NCBI RefSeq assembly: GCF_903819435.1 | Contig: NZ_CAIJDP010000082.1 | Coordinates: forward strand, 213,364 to 277,363 | Source of the DNA: Flavobacterium salmonis | Lineage (GTDB): Bacteria; Bacteroidota; Bacteroidia; Flavobacteriales; Flavobacteriaceae | Direction: 5' to 3' | Length of the DNA stretch: 64,000 nucleotides | Shown: in pieces, positions 62,882-64,000 of the stretch | Position numbering within the stretch: position 1 is the first letter of the stretch | Layout of the letters: the number at the start of each line of letters is the position of its first letter | The notes under the pieces: generated by a model | The model's database searches: none | What the model saw: the letters and a program-made list of their open reading frames with translations, nothing else | Told to the model about the DNA's origin: nothing | Position numbers and translations under genes: made by a program

Positions 62882-63331
62882 TTAATCATGCTGCGAAACA
62901 TCATTATACTGCCAAAGCACATTTATAATTTTCCATTCGCCATTGGTTTTCACAATATGCATATAATCAATCCAGGTATCTGCAAGTAATTTTACCGATG
63001 CCGTTTTAGCCGAAACATCCAGTAACTTAATTTCCTTTCTTGGATTTTTCGGAAACTTATCTCCTTTTACATTATAAGTTTCAGCAAGTATCACCATATT
63101 TTCAGCAGAAAACTCTGAAACAAAATCTTTATTTGCTGCCTTACTTCTAAAAACCGATCTTTTAACCATTCTGGGATGCAAAGCGCTTTCCATCAATTTT
63201 GGATTAGGATTATGCTGTGCCTCAATATAAGCTAAAGCTACACGCTTAATATCTAATGTATCCTGAGCAGTTTGGGCTTGGATTTTAAAGAAACAACATA
63301 CAATAGCTGGTATTAATAGATATTTTTTCAT
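62882..63331 (-). CDS. NTF2-like/lumazine-binding-like secreted protein
   Basis: 149 residues with signal peptide (KKYLLIPAIVCCFFKIQAQ). The mature part follows the SnoaL/NTF2-like pattern (TLDIKRVALAYIEAQHNPN, ADTWIDYMHIVKTNGEWKIINVLWQ), as in the putative lumazine-binding family of Bacteroidota. Located 8 bp after the upstream two-helix protein gene on the same strand, so probably co-transcribed. Function unknown. Confidence 0.78.
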   Translation of the reverse strand: MKKYLLIPAIVCCFFKIQAQTAQDTLDIKRVALAYIEAQHNPNPKLMESALHPRMVKRSVFRSKAANKDFVSEFSAENMVILAETYNVKGDKFPKNPRKEIKLLDVSAKTASVKLLADTWIDYMHIVKTNGEWKIINVLWQYNDVSQHD

Positions 63332-63339
63332 CTATATTT

Positions 63340-63822
63340 TTAAAATTTATTTTTTTTCAAAATCATAATTAATTCCTCCAACTGTACTGTTGGCATTTTT
63401 ACCACTGACTCTATTTTCGATTCCTCAGAAGCAATAACCAAAACCGATTCGTTATCCTCTTCATATCCTGCCTGTACAGAAAAATAGTTTGGATTTGAAA
63501 TTAAAGTTTCCTTTTTTCCATCTTTAAACCAGCCATAGTTGGCTTCGTAAATGATTTTATTTTCTGCTATTTGAAAATTTTCTTCACCATACGTATTCCA
63601 TAAAGAAATTCGTAATGTATAAAATCCTATAAGAGAAAATATTCCTATTGCTATAAAATAACCCAGATGTAATCCACTCCCGCCGGCAATACCAGAAATT
63701 ACTCCTAATACAGGAAAAACAAAAAATGAAAAAGCTAACCCAAACATTACTGCCCGAACTAAGATTGGAGATTTTTTTACTTTTAGATTGAGGATATTGT
63801 TTTTAAAATTATATTGTCGCAT
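63340..63822 (-). CDS. Two-helix membrane protein of unknown function
   Basis: 160 residues with two transmembrane segments (VRAVMFGLAFSFFVFPVLGVISG and LGYFIAIGIFSLIGFYTLRI) and a C-terminal soluble part with no recognised motif (YGEENFQIAENKIIYEANYG, VVKMPTVQLEELIMILKKNKF). The layout resembles PH-domain-like YcxB/membrane proteins in general terms only. It precedes the NTF2-like gene by 8 bp. Confidence 0.7.
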   Translation of the reverse strand: MRQYNFKNNILNLKVKKSPILVRAVMFGLAFSFFVFPVLGVISGIAGGSGLHLGYFIAIGIFSLIGFYTLRISLWNTYGEENFQIAENKIIYEANYGWFKDGKKETLISNPNYFSVQAGYEEDNESVLVIASEESKIESVVKMPTVQLEELIMILKKNKF

Positions 63823-63883
63823 GTTTTATTATAACTAATTTTAGAGTCTGTTTAAAGAAAAGGAAAAGAACATCAAAATTCAA

Positions 63884-64000
63884 TTAGCTTCCTAATTTAC
63901 CGTAACGCTGTTGTTCAGAAAAATATATGATTATGGTTTTTCCATTTTTTTTGTATGGATAAAACAATTCGTAAGTTCCATCATTGGCACTATACCGTAA
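63884..64000 (-). CDS. 3' end of an unidentified protein (partial)
   Basis: On the minus strand the frame enters from the right edge and reads LRYSANDGTYELFYPYKKN, then GKTIIIYFSEQQRYGKLGS, stopping at 63884-63886. Only 38 residues are visible; no motif can be assigned. Confidence 0.5.
   Translation of the reverse strand, partial: LRYSANDGTYELFYPYKKNGKTIIIYFSEQQRYGKLGS

Noticed and set aside
1..64000. Prophage, integrase, CRISPR, transposon or tRNA genes
   Set aside because: No transposase, integrase, structural phage protein, CRISPR repeat or tRNA-like cloverleaf was recognised on either strand.

Overview
The window is low-GC chromosomal DNA from a member of the Bacteroidota, most likely Flavobacterium or a close relative. 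Supporting signs are perfect Bacteroidota promoters (TTTG, about 20 nt, TAnnTTTG), A-rich ribosome-binding regions, a TonB receptor with an N-terminal carboxypeptidase-like domain, a one-piece E1 alpha/beta dehydrogenase, a DUF3822-rsmD pair, and interspersed repeats of a flavobacterial kind. Nothing points to phage, integrase, transposase, CRISPR or tRNA genes.

1-17.5 kb is a siderophore locus read outward from two divergent promoters at about 8.7 kb. The leftward operon encodes a nitroreductase, a PLP amino-acid decarboxylase, a GNAT N-acyltransferase with a large N-terminal domain, an L-lysine/diamine N-hydroxylase, a MATE exporter, an acyl carrier protein and an AMP-forming ligase. The rightward operon encodes an Fe(II)/2-oxoglutarate amino-acid hydroxylase and two tandem IucA/IucC NIS synthetases. 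A TonB-dependent receptor and a polytopic DUF1624-like membrane protein follow. Together these predict a hydroxamate siderophore built from a hydroxylated diamine, with an unexplained ACP-linked acyl supply.

17.8-30.3 kb is a stress-type block: a DUF6934 two-gene module, a DUF6766 membrane protein, a large HPII-type catalase, two DUF892 (YciE/YciF-like) ferritin-fold proteins, a family-6 uracil/hypoxanthine-DNA glycosylase, a glycosyltransferase overlapping a cytidylyltransferase-like gene, a SET-domain protein, a CinA C-terminal-type amidase, a SpoIIAA-like protein, a DUF202 membrane protein, very basic and very acidic small proteins, a SRPBCC protein and small lipoproteins. Several share an AATTATATAA sequence in their upstream regions.

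30.4-45.7 kb is a phosphorelay island: stand-alone receivers, a CheB-CheR-PAS-kinase fusion, a receiver-kinase, and a 2211-residue soluble hybrid kinase with twelve exact 92-residue poly-HAMP repeats, a GAF domain, a kinase core and three receivers. Next to it a response regulator and a CHASE3 histidine kinase are each broken by small indels, and an acidic-protein gene at 35.5 kb carries a similar one.

45.9-64 kb is mostly housekeeping: dienelactone hydrolase, LOG-family protein, a gluzincin-like protein fused to a beta-barrel, 2-oxoacid dehydrogenase E1, kdsB, a DODA-type dioxygenase, a HigBA toxin-antitoxin pair, a RecD-like helicase, DUF3822-rsmD, outer-membrane and inner-membrane proteins, a dicarboxylate/amino-acid symporter, RNase P RNA (minus strand) and small unknown proteins. 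Intergenic repeats and palindromes occur at 53.5-53.7, 57.6-57.9, 60.5 and 62.6-62.8 kb.
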